A stretch of DNA of 45,311 bases from an uncultured Christensenellaceae bacterium (GTDB lineage Bacteria > Bacillota > Clostridia > Christensenellales > Aristaeellaceae). The position numbers and the translations under genes are program-made. Below are positions 1 through 8,684 of this stretch, in pieces. The stretch covers positions 1 through 45,311 of the forward strand of contig CAJOJQ010000021.1 of NCBI GenBank assembly GCA_905234985.1. The letters run 5' to 3'. The first letter of the stretch is position 1; every line of letters starts with the position of its first letter. The notes below the pieces were generated by a model. It saw nothing but the letters and a program-made list of their open reading frames with translations. It was not told where the DNA came from and made no database searches.

Positions 1-1
1 G

Positions 2-1318
2 ATGGAGGGCCGGATTCAGAAAGCCCGTGAAGGTCGTTGGAACGGTGGCTTTGCTCCATATGGATACGCGCTAAAGGACGGAGTGCTGGAAATCAACGAG
101 GAGGAAGCCGAAGCTATCCGGATCATTTTTGATCAGTATGTCAATACGGATTCTGGAGCCAATGGTGTCGCGCGGTATCTGGCCAATCATGGTATTGGCA
201 AAATACAGCGACAGAATGGCAATGCTCCGCTGTTTAACGCTGCGCTGATCCGGCAGATTCTGAAAAATCCTGTTTATTGCGGGAAAATCGCATATGGAAG
301 GCGCAAAACAGAAAAGGTACATGGCACCAGAAATGAATATCAAATCGTATGGAGCGATGATTATCTCCTGGTGGATGGGCTGCATGAAGGAATCGTTTCC
401 GAGGAATTAGCACAGGTGAAGATAGCGGCGCAGGCCAAGAAATATGAAAAGGTCAACCCGACTCCCAACACCCATGTGCATCTGCTTACGACCCTAATTA
501 AATGCCCTCTGTGCGGCGCAGGAATGTATGGCAATAAATCAACGACCCGCAGAAAGGATGGAACACCATACGATCCGTCCTACTATTATGCCTGCAAACA
601 TCGCCGGATGGAGCGGGGGCATAAGTGCGACTACAAGAAACAGGTCCCTGAAAAGGTAATTGATAAAGCCGTAGCAGAGGTTATCATCAATCTGGTACGC
701 AATCCCCGTTTTGCGTCCCTTATGCAGGAAAAGATTGATATGAAAGTGGATACATCGGCCCTGGAGCAGGAAATCGCTACGCATGAAAAGCAGCTGAGGC
801 AATATCATGCGACAAAGTCAAAGCTGATTGACGAGATCGATTCGCTTGATCCTGACGATAAACACTATATCCCGCGAAAAGCGGACCTTGACGAGCGTTT
901 ATACCGCATGTATGACAAAATAGAAGAGACGGAAACCCTTCTGATTGATGCCAGAGCAAAAAAGCGGGCCATAGAAGCCGATAAGGTGAAAGGCGATAAT
1001 ATCTATCTTATCCTGACCCACTTTGATAAGCTGTATGATGTGATGAGCGATTCAGAACGCCAGGAACTGATGCAGGCGCTGATTGCTGAAATCCACATTC
1101 ATGAGCAGCCGCAGCCAAACGGGCAGTGGCTCAAATCCATCAAATTCAGGCTTCCGATCATTGATGGAGACACCTCTATAATTTTGGACAAATGTGATGG
1201 TGCCGAGACGGTACTTGCGCTTTCCAAGGGTGAGATATCCAATAAGAGCATCCGGGTGGAATTCCCCCTGGAGGATATGCCATGCATCCTGAACGACGCC
1301 ACCTGTAAGCAGATTTAG
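2..1318 (+). CDS. Large serine recombinase, C-terminal part (5' end outside window)
   Basis: This is a DNA recombinase of the large serine (resolvase/invertase) family, which integrates or excises mobile elements. The visible 438 residues hold the 'recombinase' domain (about 1-110), a zinc ribbon with Cys pairs near 168/171 and 198/209, and a coiled-coil segment around 250-320 followed by a C-terminal tail. The N-terminal catalytic resolvase domain with its active-site Ser is missing because the window begins inside the gene, so the first Met seen is internal. The gene is more AT-rich than most later genes, which fits transferred DNA. The family and partial status are clear. Whether the element is an integrative conjugative element or a simple transposon cannot be told from here. 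Confidence 0.9.
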   Translation: MEGRIQKAREGRWNGGFAPYGYALKDGVLEINEEEAEAIRIIFDQYVNTDSGANGVARYLANHGIGKIQRQNGNAPLFNAALIRQILKNPVYCGKIAYGRRKTEKVHGTRNEYQIVWSDDYLLVDGLHEGIVSEELAQVKIAAQAKKYEKVNPTPNTHVHLLTTLIKCPLCGAGMYGNKSTTRRKDGTPYDPSYYYACKHRRMERGHKCDYKKQVPEKVIDKAVAEVIINLVRNPRFASLMQEKIDMKVDTSALEQEIATHEKQLRQYHATKSKLIDEIDSLDPDDKHYIPRKADLDERLYRMYDKIEETETLLIDARAKKRAIEADKVKGDNIYLILTHFDKLYDVMSDSERQELMQALIAEIHIHEQPQPNGQWLKSIKFRLPIIDGDTSIILDKCDGAETVLALSKGEISNKSIRVEFPLEDMPCILNDATCKQI

Positions 1319-1339
1319 GATCATGTGCCGGAGTATAAA

Positions 1340-2977
1340 CTAAGCCTCGAATCCCGTTCCCTCTGTCTGCCGGCATTTCATACTCCGTTTGTTTTCATAC
1401 ATGGCTCTGTCCGCATGGCGTACCACATCGTCAATCAATTTGTCCTCCTGCGGATCGTAGTCTGCCAGGCCGCGGGAAACGTCCACCTTTTTCCATGGGT
1501 CCGTTTCCGTTTCGCGCTTTTCGGAACACTTTTCATCGAAAAGACGCAGAAGCGCCTCACGGTTTTCATAGTCACGGTTCTGAAGCACAGCGACAAATTC
1601 ATCCCCGCCGATGCGGAATACGGGGCTATGTTCAAATACGTCGCATATGATCCGGGCGGTCTCTTTCAGATAAATATCTCCCTTGTCATGCCCATACTCG
1701 TCATTGATCTGCTTGAGGCTATTGCAGTCAAACATGCACACAGCGAATGCCAGCGGACCTTCAGGCTGGTCGATCTGCGTCTGCATATCTCTGACCATAA
1801 TATCGAACGCGCCTCTGTTGTGCAGGGAGGTCAGCGCGTCGGCATAGGCGAGATCGTTGAGGCGCGAAATGTATTTTTTCAGGTTCTCCGTCACGCGGCG
1901 AAAGGTATTTGTAAGAGCGCCGATCTCGTCCTTTCCATCATAGTCGAGCGTGCAGTCGTAGTTGCCTTCATCAATCTGCTCCGCAGCCTCCGTGAGCTTT
2001 TGGAGGGGCTTTGTGATCCGTTCGGAATACTTCATGATGAAAACGATGAACACAAACAGCAGAGCAAGGAACGTAATGATGATGACCGCGATCCACTTGT
2101 GCCAGCTGGCGTTGACTTCCGACAGCGGAGCAGAAACCGTCAACAGGTCTCCATTGATCAGCGGCAGCCGGAAAGCCAGCTTCTCCGTGCCCTTATAATT
2201 GTATCGGACGATGGAATCTGAACTGATGATTCCGTACGGAGCTTTTTCCTTGGTTTCCAGTTCCTGGATACTCATATGCGGATGATAGACGATTACGCCA
2301 TCCGCGTCCGTTATGAAGGCGTACCCGTTTTCATACAAGGTGATGTTGTTGACCTGAGCCGCCATGGCGGAATAATCCAGCTCGATCCCGATCACGCCCA
2401 CGAACTGTTCGCCGAAATAAACCGGAACATTATAAGAAATCACGCGCACATCTAAATTATCCGTGATATACGGCTTGAGCCATACGGGTTCTCCGGTCGC
2501 CTTGGGTACCGTGAACCAGACGAGCTGCGAGGTATCCTCCGTATCGTATTGGGTAATATCCGTCACCTCATGCGGCGCAAAACCTTCCCCGTCGAGATTG
2601 ACGAACCAAAAGCCTTTGACGGAAGATGAAACGGCAGGGTCGATACGATAATAGTAAGTCACAATGCCGTTTGTCTTTACCAGGATTCTTTTGAAAACGT
2701 CGCTGACGCGGTCGATGTGCGCCTGAAGCGCTTCATCGCTGACCCCGCCCAGATCGGATTCCACATAGGAAGAGACGATTTTCACATTCTGCTCTAAATT
2801 CTCGAATAAATCATCCAGGTTTTTTTTACCGGCTTCACACAGCAGCAGCAGCATCTGCTCCGCGTCGCTCATTCCCAGCCGCTGAATCGCAACAACACCG
2901 AAAGCGGCGGCAATGATCATGGTGGTGATGACTGCGCCGATGGTCATCGCTGTGATTTTTGTCCTTAACGAATGCAA
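1340..2977 (-). CDS. Membrane diguanylate cyclase (dCache-HAMP-GGDEF)
   Basis: This protein probably makes cyclic-di-GMP from two GTP in response to an extracellular ligand. It has a membrane segment at 9-31, an extracytoplasmic dCache-like sensor at about 37-290, a second membrane segment at 296-316, a HAMP linker at about 317-370 and a GGDEF domain at about 375-530. The active-site GGDEF motif is intact at 457-461. No RxxD inhibitory site is visible five residues before it. The start is a TTG codon with an AAGGA ribosome site 7 nt upstream; the next ATG would fall inside the first membrane helix. It overlaps the end of the upstream REC-GGDEF gene by 13 bp, so the two are probably translationally coupled. 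The cognate ligand is unknown. Confidence 0.92.
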   Translation of the reverse strand: MHSLRTKITAMTIGAVITTMIIAAAFGVVAIQRLGMSDAEQMLLLLCEAGKKNLDDLFENLEQNVKIVSSYVESDLGGVSDEALQAHIDRVSDVFKRILVKTNGIVTYYYRIDPAVSSSVKGFWFVNLDGEGFAPHEVTDITQYDTEDTSQLVWFTVPKATGEPVWLKPYITDNLDVRVISYNVPVYFGEQFVGVIGIELDYSAMAAQVNNITLYENGYAFITDADGVIVYHPHMSIQELETKEKAPYGIISSDSIVRYNYKGTEKLAFRLPLINGDLLTVSAPLSEVNASWHKWIAVIIITFLALLFVFIVFIMKYSERITKPLQKLTEAAEQIDEGNYDCTLDYDGKDEIGALTNTFRRVTENLKKYISRLNDLAYADALTSLHNRGAFDIMVRDMQTQIDQPEGPLAFAVCMFDCNSLKQINDEYGHDKGDIYLKETARIICDVFEHSPVFRIGGDEFVAVLQNRDYENREALLRLFDEKCSEKRETETDPWKKVDVSRGLADYDPQEDKLIDDVVRHADRAMYENKRSMKCRQTEGTGFEA

Positions 2978-4434
2978 AATACGGTCCTTCTTTCAATTGT
3001 TTTGCGGACACACGGGCCTGAGGAAGATGATGAATCGTGCGTTTGCGTATCATGCCGAGACTCGGATGATTCGTGATCTGCCAAATGAACCGGCCCCGCT
3101 TCCCAGGTGATCGTCGCCCTGTCATGGTAGGACGAGAGGTTCCAATTGTTTATCAGACGGTCAATGACGACTCTGACTCCCATTTCGTGTGTTTCCGGCA
3201 GCAAAAGGAAGATTTGGGTGTTGCTGACCTCGACCATGACATCGCTGTTCCTCAGCGATTTTTGTATCAGCCGCCTGAATTCCGTTGTGATCATGACGTG
3301 CTTTTCGCTGTCGATTATGCGCTCACAGGGCGTAACTGTGAACAAAACCTGATAGGCAACACCTTTGTATCGTTCCAAATAGCGCATCATATAACGGTAA
3401 ATGTTGATGAAGGCTTCCCGGCCCATCCACAAGGCGTTTGGGGATATGCTTCTCTCTTCGAGAATCTTTGTGACGGTTTCAAGATTCAGCTGATCGGAAG
3501 GATTGAACGAATCGACCTGCGGGCTGCCGCTCAGGGCGCATCCGCCTTTTCCGATCTGTTTCACGGTACCAAGCGCCTGATCCGCCAGATGAAACAGCTC
3601 TCGATATGACCGCCCTTGAAGGGGTACCGCGGCAGCGCCGACGGAGACGCCGGTGGGGAATTTCAGGCTGCCTTCAAAAAGCTGATTCATCATTTTGAGG
3701 TAATCCCGATTGATTCGCTCGGTAAAATGCCGCAGTTCGTTCTCTGTTCGCATATTTTTCGCGAACAGCAGGAATTCGTCTCCGCCGATTCGGCCACATA
3801 TGTCCTCGCTGCGCATATTCTTTTTCAACAGGTCGGAGAACATGACGATGACCCGATCTCCAATGTCGTGTCCGTACAGATCGTTGAAGAGCTTGAAGGA
3901 ATCAAGATCCAAAACGCACAGGAATCCGGTCTCCACCTGACAAATTGCTTCCATGCGGTCTTCGACGGTATCCTTGTTCAGAAAGCCTGTCATCCGGTCG
4001 ATCATGGCGTTTCTTTCAAGCTGCATTAGCTTCTTCTGCGTTTGGAGGGCGTTTTGAACCCTGCGTGTCAATATGTCGGGATTGATGGGCTTGTGGATAT
4101 AGTCGATAGCCCCTAACCGCAGTCCATTGGTCTCTGATGCCTGTTTTTCATCGGTCGATAAGAAAATGACGGGGATATTGGCTCGGCTGTCTTTCAGATT
4201 GCGTACGGCCTTCAGGGTTTCAAAGCCATCCATATCCCGCATGAAAATACTGATCAACAGAAGATCAGGCACAGAGGCGCTCTGCCGGAGATAATCAAGC
4301 AATTCCCGACCAGATTTAAGCGCGGTAGTTTTTATGCCGATGTTCTTAAGCGCACTTTCGGCTATTTGTAAATCTGCCGCATTGTCATCGACAATGATCA
4401 TCCAGTCTGCCACAATCATCCCCCTCTCATACAT
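2965..4434 (-). CDS. Receiver-GGDEF protein with a Ser in place of the phospho-Asp
   Basis: This is a cytoplasmic response-regulator-like diguanylate cyclase. Residues 10-130 form a receiver domain with the acidic pair (VDD, 15-17), the switch Ser/Thr (93-94) and the Lys (115) in place. At the phosphoacceptor position (62) there is Ser (codon AGT) where the family has Asp. Residues about 145-305 form a GGDEF domain with an intact motif at 217-221 and an RxxD inhibitory site at 208-211. Residues about 335-450 resemble a second, degenerate GGDEF fold in which the signature reads SNTQI. The ATG start has AGGAGA about 8 nt upstream; a second in-frame ATG at codon 6 is also possible. It is the first gene of a two-gene minus-strand operon with the dCache-GGDEF gene. 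Confidence 0.9.
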   Translation of the reverse strand: MYERGMIVADWMIIVDDNAADLQIAESALKNIGIKTTALKSGRELLDYLRQSASVPDLLLISIFMRDMDGFETLKAVRNLKDSRANIPVIFLSTDEKQASETNGLRLGAIDYIHKPINPDILTRRVQNALQTQKKLMQLERNAMIDRMTGFLNKDTVEDRMEAICQVETGFLCVLDLDSFKLFNDLYGHDIGDRVIVMFSDLLKKNMRSEDICGRIGGDEFLLFAKNMRTENELRHFTERINRDYLKMMNQLFEGSLKFPTGVSVGAAAVPLQGRSYRELFHLADQALGTVKQIGKGGCALSGSPQVDSFNPSDQLNLETVTKILEERSISPNALWMGREAFINIYRYMMRYLERYKGVAYQVLFTVTPCERIIDSEKHVMITTEFRRLIQKSLRNSDVMVEVSNTQIFLLLPETHEMGVRVVIDRLINNWNLSSYHDRATITWEAGPVHLADHESSESRHDTQTHDSSSSSGPCVRKTIERRTVFCIR

Positions 4435-4519
4435 GATTGCTTTCTCCTCTCACTTTGCACAAGGAATGGCAGCAGTCCCCGGCTTATGGAAGCCTCTTGG
4501 GGCATACTGCTTCTTTTAC

Positions 4520-4549
4520 ATTATAGATAAATCCTGACTGACACATCAA
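4520..4549 (-). promoter_or_regulatory. Promoter of the REC-GGDEF operon (sigma-A type)
   Basis: On the minus strand, TTGATG (4549-4544) lies 18 nt before a perfect TATAAT (4525-4520), about 85 nt upstream of the REC-GGDEF start codon. This is assigned by consensus match only. Confidence 0.55.
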
Positions 4550-4553
4550 GGGG

Positions 4554-4572
4554 ATGTGGCAGAATGCCACAT
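4554..4572. promoter_or_regulatory. Perfect 8-bp inverted repeat between divergent promoters (candidate operator)
   Basis: ATGTGGCA and TGCCACAT are separated by GAA. The palindrome lies only 4 bp beyond the -35 of the minus promoter and about 30 bp upstream of the plus promoter. A 19-bp palindrome fits a dimeric XRE-type HTH protein, and the gene to the right encodes one. Its use as that protein's binding site is inference. Confidence 0.5.
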
Positions 4573-4603
4573 AGAAATTTGACCATAGTACTTGCGATTT
4601 TGC

Positions 4604-4631
4604 CTGACAGTGGGTATTATGTTTATATAAT
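4604..4631 (+). promoter_or_regulatory. Promoter of the HTH-REC / LytS operon
   Basis: CTGACA (4604-4609) and TATAAT (4626-4631) are 16 nt apart. A second, overlapping TATAAT sits at 4631-4636. The start codon follows at 4652 with GGGAG at 4638-4642, so the untranslated leader is very short. Confidence 0.55.
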
Positions 4632-4651
4632 ATAATTGGGAGTATTGGTTC

Positions 4652-5245
4652 ATGATGATTCCTTTTTCGGAAGCACTGCGGCGATTGAGGATCGAGAAGG
4701 GCTATTCACAGCAGCGGCTTGCCGATACGCTGCACGTCGATCGATCCACCGTTACGAAATGGGAGACGGGCGACCGCGTACCCGACGCGGTCATGATCTC
4801 CCTGCTCTCCGACTGTTTAGGCGTGAATGTCGCCGAGCTCCTGCACGCTTCGGAGAAGTCTGCCGCCCGGCCTGTCGTCATGATAGTGGACGACGAGAAC
4901 ATCATTTTGCGGGGCAGCGTCCCCATCCTGGAGAAAGCCATTCCTGACGCGGAAATCGCCGCTTTTAGGATACCGGCCGAAGCCGTGGCTTACGCGAAGG
5001 TTCATCCCGTTTCGCTGGCGTTCCTGGATATCAAGATGGGGCGGGTCAGCGGCTTGAACGTCTGCCGGGAGCTTTTGGCAGTCAATCCCCGTACCAACGT
5101 CGTCTATCTTACAGCGTACCGGGAATATTCCTTTGACGCCTGGGCTACCGGCGCCTGCGGCTATCTGCTCAAGCCCATCACTGTGGATACGGTGCGGAGA
5201 ATTCTGGCAGAACTGCGATATCCGATGAGAAGGGGCGGCGTATGA
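4652..5245 (+). CDS. Response regulator with reversed order: XRE helix-turn-helix then receiver
   Basis: This is a 197-residue DNA-binding response regulator. Residues about 6-60 are a Cro/C1-type (XRE, HTH_3) helix-turn-helix, and residues about 74-190 are a receiver domain with acidic residues 80-81, phosphoacceptor Asp126, a switch Thr in the LTAY segment and the conserved Lys in LLKP. Response regulators normally carry the receiver first and an OmpR, LytTR or NarL output second, so this order and this output are unusual. Its stop overlaps the start of the following LytS-type kinase by 4 bp (ATGA), so the kinase is almost certainly its partner. GGGAG lies 9 nt before the first ATG. The palindrome at 4554-4572 is a candidate target. 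Confidence 0.88.
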   Translation: MMIPFSEALRRLRIEKGYSQQRLADTLHVDRSTVTKWETGDRVPDAVMISLLSDCLGVNVAELLHASEKSAARPVVMIVDDENIILRGSVPILEKAIPDAEIAAFRIPAEAVAYAKVHPVSLAFLDIKMGRVSGLNVCRELLAVNPRTNVVYLTAYREYSFDAWATGACGYLLKPITVDTVRRILAELRYPMRRGGV

Positions 5246-6507
5246 TGATGAGTGGGATAAACCTTGTCAATTTTGCCATCGTGATCAGCGCGCTGATCAT
5301 CTCTGTGATAGGCTTGCTTTTGATGATTATTCTTCGCAGGACGGTTTGGGAGGGCCGCGTCTTCTTTCTGGCCTTTTTCCTTCTGCTGGTGGGATATACG
5401 TCTTCGGCTGTGATCAACGAGCTTGCCGATACGGCGGTCATATCACAGATCTCGCTGTTTTCAAATTCTCTGTTCTCGTCCCTTCTGATCCCGGCCATCA
5501 CAATATATCTGCTTCGCTGCGCCGGGGAGGACTGGCGGCGCAGCCCGCTTTTTGCGGTGGTTGCCAGCCTGTGGGCGGTGTACTTTGCGCTGCTGGTCAT
5601 CACGCAGTTTACCACCTGGATATACTATTTCACTCCGGACAACGTCTATCACCGGGGAGCGTGGTATCCGCTGCTCCTGATCCCGCCCGCTCTGCTGATG
5701 GTAGTGAATCTGATTGGCCTGTGGCGCTTCCGTGCCGCGCTTACACACCGGCAGCGGGTCGCTTTTCTCATTTACTTTGTGGTGCCGCTGGTCTGCATGC
5801 TGATACAGATGTTTTTCTTCGGCGTGCTGCTGATCGTATTCGGCACGGCGTTGGCTGTGCTCTTCATGTTCGTCTTTTTCCTGTACGATCAGGTGGAGCG
5901 TTCGATCCGGCAGGCTGAGGAAAACGCCAGGCAGCGCGCCAGCATCAATGTGCTCCAGATGCGCCCGCATTTTATCTGCAACACCATGATGAGCATCTAC
6001 TACCTGATCGCGCTGGACGCCGAAAAGGCGCGGCAGGTCACCCTGGATTTTACCACGTATCTTCGGGACAACTTTACCGCCATCGCCAAGGAGGACACGA
6101 TCCCCTTCGCGGAGGAGCTGGAACACACGCGTGCCTATCTTGCAGTGGAAAAGGTGCGGCACGAGGACAAACTGTATATAGAACTGGATACGCCCTTCAC
6201 ATCGTTCCGCGTTCCCCCGCTGACCCTGCAGCCCATCGTGGAAAACGCCATCGTGCATGGCGTCAGCCCCGACCTGGAGCCGCTTTATCTCTCCATATTG
6301 ACCCGGGAGACAAAAAACGGCAGCGAGATCATCGTAGAGGATACCGGCCCCGGCTTCGCGCCAGTCGATGACCATGAGCCGCATATTGCGCTGAATAATA
6401 TCCGGGACCGCCTGGAAATGATGTGCGGCGGCACCCTGGAGATCACATCGCGTGAAACGGGCGGGACCAGAGTTGCGATTCGGGTGCCGCTCAAGAATGT
6501 GAAATGA
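5242..6507 (+). CDS. LytS-type sensor histidine kinase
   Basis: This is a membrane histidine kinase of the His_kinase (PF06580) / LytS-YesM group. About six to seven hydrophobic segments fill residues 8-215. The phospho-accepting His is at 243 in a QMRPHF context. The ATP-binding part has the N box (ENAIVHG, about 334-340) and the G box (DTGPG, about 367-371), and ends in the usual CGG-rich tail. It is translationally coupled to the HTH-REC regulator before it and is followed about 120 bp downstream by a membrane diguanylate cyclase. No extracytoplasmic ligand domain is visible, so the signal is probably sensed in the membrane. The ligand is unknown. Confidence 0.9.
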   Translation: MMMSGINLVNFAIVISALIISVIGLLLMIILRRTVWEGRVFFLAFFLLLVGYTSSAVINELADTAVISQISLFSNSLFSSLLIPAITIYLLRCAGEDWRRSPLFAVVASLWAVYFALLVITQFTTWIYYFTPDNVYHRGAWYPLLLIPPALLMVVNLIGLWRFRAALTHRQRVAFLIYFVVPLVCMLIQMFFFGVLLIVFGTALAVLFMFVFFLYDQVERSIRQAEENARQRASINVLQMRPHFICNTMMSIYYLIALDAEKARQVTLDFTTYLRDNFTAIAKEDTIPFAEELEHTRAYLAVEKVRHEDKLYIELDTPFTSFRVPPLTLQPIVENAIVHGVSPDLEPLYLSILTRETKNGSEIIVEDTGPGFAPVDDHEPHIALNNIRDRLEMMCGGTLEITSRETGGTRVAIRVPLKNVK

Positions 6508-6625
6508 TCCCTCGAACCAACAGAGCTGCAAAGAACATATTGTTCGTTTTCGAGACCCAAATGTACGCTGTGGATTTGTGTTGACAGGTTTGGACCGAGC
6601 AGTACAAGGAGATGAAAAAGGCCTC

Positions 6626-7834
6626 ATGACTTATTCAAGCACAGCAATATTGGCGCTGCTTGTTCATTGCATCATAAACAACGACGCCATAAGAAACCGG
6701 CATTACAGGAATACAACGCCTGCCGGGAGAGCCTATCGCCTGCTTATGCTGAGCGTGGCAATATTTTATATTTCTGACGCTTTTTGGGGCATCCTCTATG
6801 ACGCGCAAATGAACACCGCGGTGTTTGCCGATACCGTGCTTTACTTTGCCGCGATGGCTGCTACGCTCTTTTTGTGGACTCGTTATGTGGTAGACTATTT
6901 GCAGGAGAGGTCCTGGGTCATCAAAGCCCTATATTATATTGGCTGGATTTTTCTTGCCTCTATGTCTGGTGTGCTGATACTGAACTTCTTTATGCCTGTT
7001 ATGTTCTGGTTTGATGAAGACGGAATTTATCATGCGGCTGATCTGAGATACGCCATTCTGATCATACAAGTCGTCATGTTTATGTCTTCTGCCTGTTATG
7101 TGCTGTTTATATCCAAAGGCAAGAGTCAGAGCGCGAAACGCCGGCATCGGGCCATAGGACTATTTGGCTTGGCAATGGGAATTCTGGTGATCGTTCAGGT
7201 CACTTACCCGCTCCTCCCTCTGTATGCCATTGGGTGGCTGCTGGGAACCTGCATCCTTCATACCTTTGTTCTGGAGGATATGAAAGAAGACCGCCGGCTT
7301 GAACTGGAAGAAATGATCCTGAGGGAAGAAAAACAAAAGAAGGAGCTTGGCTCGGCAAGGCAGCTTGCATACAGGGACTCTCTCACCGGTGTAAAAAGCT
7401 ATAATGCCTATGTTGAGACAGAGCAGGAGGTAAACGAGCTGATCGCAAGCAATGAGCTGCAGGAGTTCGGCGTGGTCGTGTTCGATGTAAACGGCCTGAA
7501 ACATATGAATGATACCTATGGCCATGAAGCAGGAGACCGTCTTCTTCAGGATGCCTGCCGCCTGATCTGCGCAAGGTTTATGCATAGTCCGGTTTTTAGA
7601 ATCGGCGGGGATGAATTTGTCGCCTTACTGGAGGGCCAAGATTATCAGAACAGAATATCACTTCTGGCAGATTTTGAAACGCAGGCAGATATAAACCTTT
7701 GCAATGGATCTACGGTTGTTGCCAGCGGCCTTGCCACATTCCGGCGTGGGGAAGATCATAGCTTCCGCCAAGTGTTTGAAAGAGCAGACGCAAGAATGTA
7801 TGACCGAAAAGCGTTCCTGAAAGCGAAAGAATAG
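6626..7834 (+). CDS. Polytopic membrane diguanylate cyclase (GGDEF)
   Basis: This protein has an N-terminal membrane region of about six helices (residues 1-215), a short charged coiled-coil linker (about 215-250) and a C-terminal GGDEF domain with the motif intact at about residue 325. It should make c-di-GMP at the membrane. The frame is open back to a GTG at 6578. The ATG at 6626 is preferred because AAGGAG lies at 6606-6611 (a somewhat long 14-nt spacing) and the hydrophobic region starts directly after it. The GGDEF sequence around the motif (SPVFRIGGDEFVA) is nearly identical to that of the protein at 1340-2977, which suggests related paralogues. It is convergent with the next gene. Confidence 0.88.
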   Translation: MTYSSTAILALLVHCIINNDAIRNRHYRNTTPAGRAYRLLMLSVAIFYISDAFWGILYDAQMNTAVFADTVLYFAAMAATLFLWTRYVVDYLQERSWVIKALYYIGWIFLASMSGVLILNFFMPVMFWFDEDGIYHAADLRYAILIIQVVMFMSSACYVLFISKGKSQSAKRRHRAIGLFGLAMGILVIVQVTYPLLPLYAIGWLLGTCILHTFVLEDMKEDRRLELEEMILREEKQKKELGSARQLAYRDSLTGVKSYNAYVETEQEVNELIASNELQEFGVVVFDVNGLKHMNDTYGHEAGDRLLQDACRLICARFMHSPVFRIGGDEFVALLEGQDYQNRISLLADFETQADINLCNGSTVVASGLATFRRGEDHSFRQVFERADARMYDRKAFLKAKE

Positions 7835-7859
7835 CGGCCGTTTGCGTTGAAGAATGATT

Positions 7860-8684
7860 TTATTGTTCCCGTGATTTGGAGCGCATACTGTTCAATTCCG
7901 CCCGGGTTTCTTCCGCAAATTCGTACTGCGTCATGTATCTGCCGTTAAACTGGTGAACGGCGATGGGATCGCCCTGGAGATAGCGGTAATAATCGCAGTC
8001 GATTCTGGATACGTCCAGCCCGACGCCCACGCGCTCCTGCTGGCGGATCACGTCCGCCGCGCCGACGGCGGCAAAGGTATCCTTCAGGTCTTTCACGTAT
8101 TTCCGCAGCCGGCTTTTCGTCTGCTGATTCACCGGTTCATCCGGCCAGAGGCAGCCGATCAGCGTGTCGTTGGAGCATAGGACGCCGTTGCGGTCCACCA
8201 GGCAGGCGAGCAATTCTTTGCTTTTGGAATAGGAAAAATCCAGGGGCATCCCATTGGAAAATACTTCAAATGTGCCGAAGCACCGGACGCGGATGCTTTG
8301 GCTTTTTAAGCTGTCCCGGCGGAACCGCAGGACGGATAATTGATGCGCCACCGCCGCTTGGGTCAGGGGTTTGAGCAGATAGCCGCTGGCGTCCAGTTCA
8401 AAAGCATTCAGCGCGTATTCGCTGTGCCCGGTAATGATGACGATATTCAGCTTCGGATACCGCGCCCGCAGCAGCTTGCCCAATTTGAGGCCGTTGATGC
8501 TTCCCGGCATTTCCACGTCCAGAAAAGCCACGTCGACGGGGGAACCCTGCGCGATGCGCAGCGCGTCCTCCGGATTGGCAGCACCCAAATGAACGCCGTC
8601 CGGGTCCAACGCTTTCAGGATATTCAGCATCATCGTCACGACCAGCTCCCGGTCGTCAACCGTCAGGGTGTACATTTTATTCAT
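7860..8684 (-). CDS. Response regulator, receiver plus winged-helix (SARP-like) output
   Basis: This is a 274-residue transcriptional regulator. Residues 4-125 form a receiver with acidic residues 10-11, phosphoacceptor Asp56, a Thr in the ITGHS segment and the Lys in LLKP. Residues about 132-270 resemble the winged-helix output of SARP/OmpR-like regulators (a RVRCFGTFEV start, then a KSKELLACL recognition region) with a short helical tail instead of a full bacterial transcriptional activation domain. AGGAGG precedes the ATG by about 5 nt. The start lies inside the end of the LytS-type kinase gene (8-bp overlap), which is its likely partner. It is the last of three coupled minus-strand genes. 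Confidence 0.88.
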   Translation of the reverse strand: MNKMYTLTVDDRELVVTMMLNILKALDPDGVHLGAANPEDALRIAQGSPVDVAFLDVEMPGSINGLKLGKLLRARYPKLNIVIITGHSEYALNAFELDASGYLLKPLTQAAVAHQLSVLRFRRDSLKSQSIRVRCFGTFEVFSNGMPLDFSYSKSKELLACLVDRNGVLCSNDTLIGCLWPDEPVNQQTKSRLRKYVKDLKDTFAAVGAADVIRQQERVGVGLDVSRIDCDYYRYLQGDPIAVHQFNGRYMTQYEFAEETRAELNSMRSKSREQ

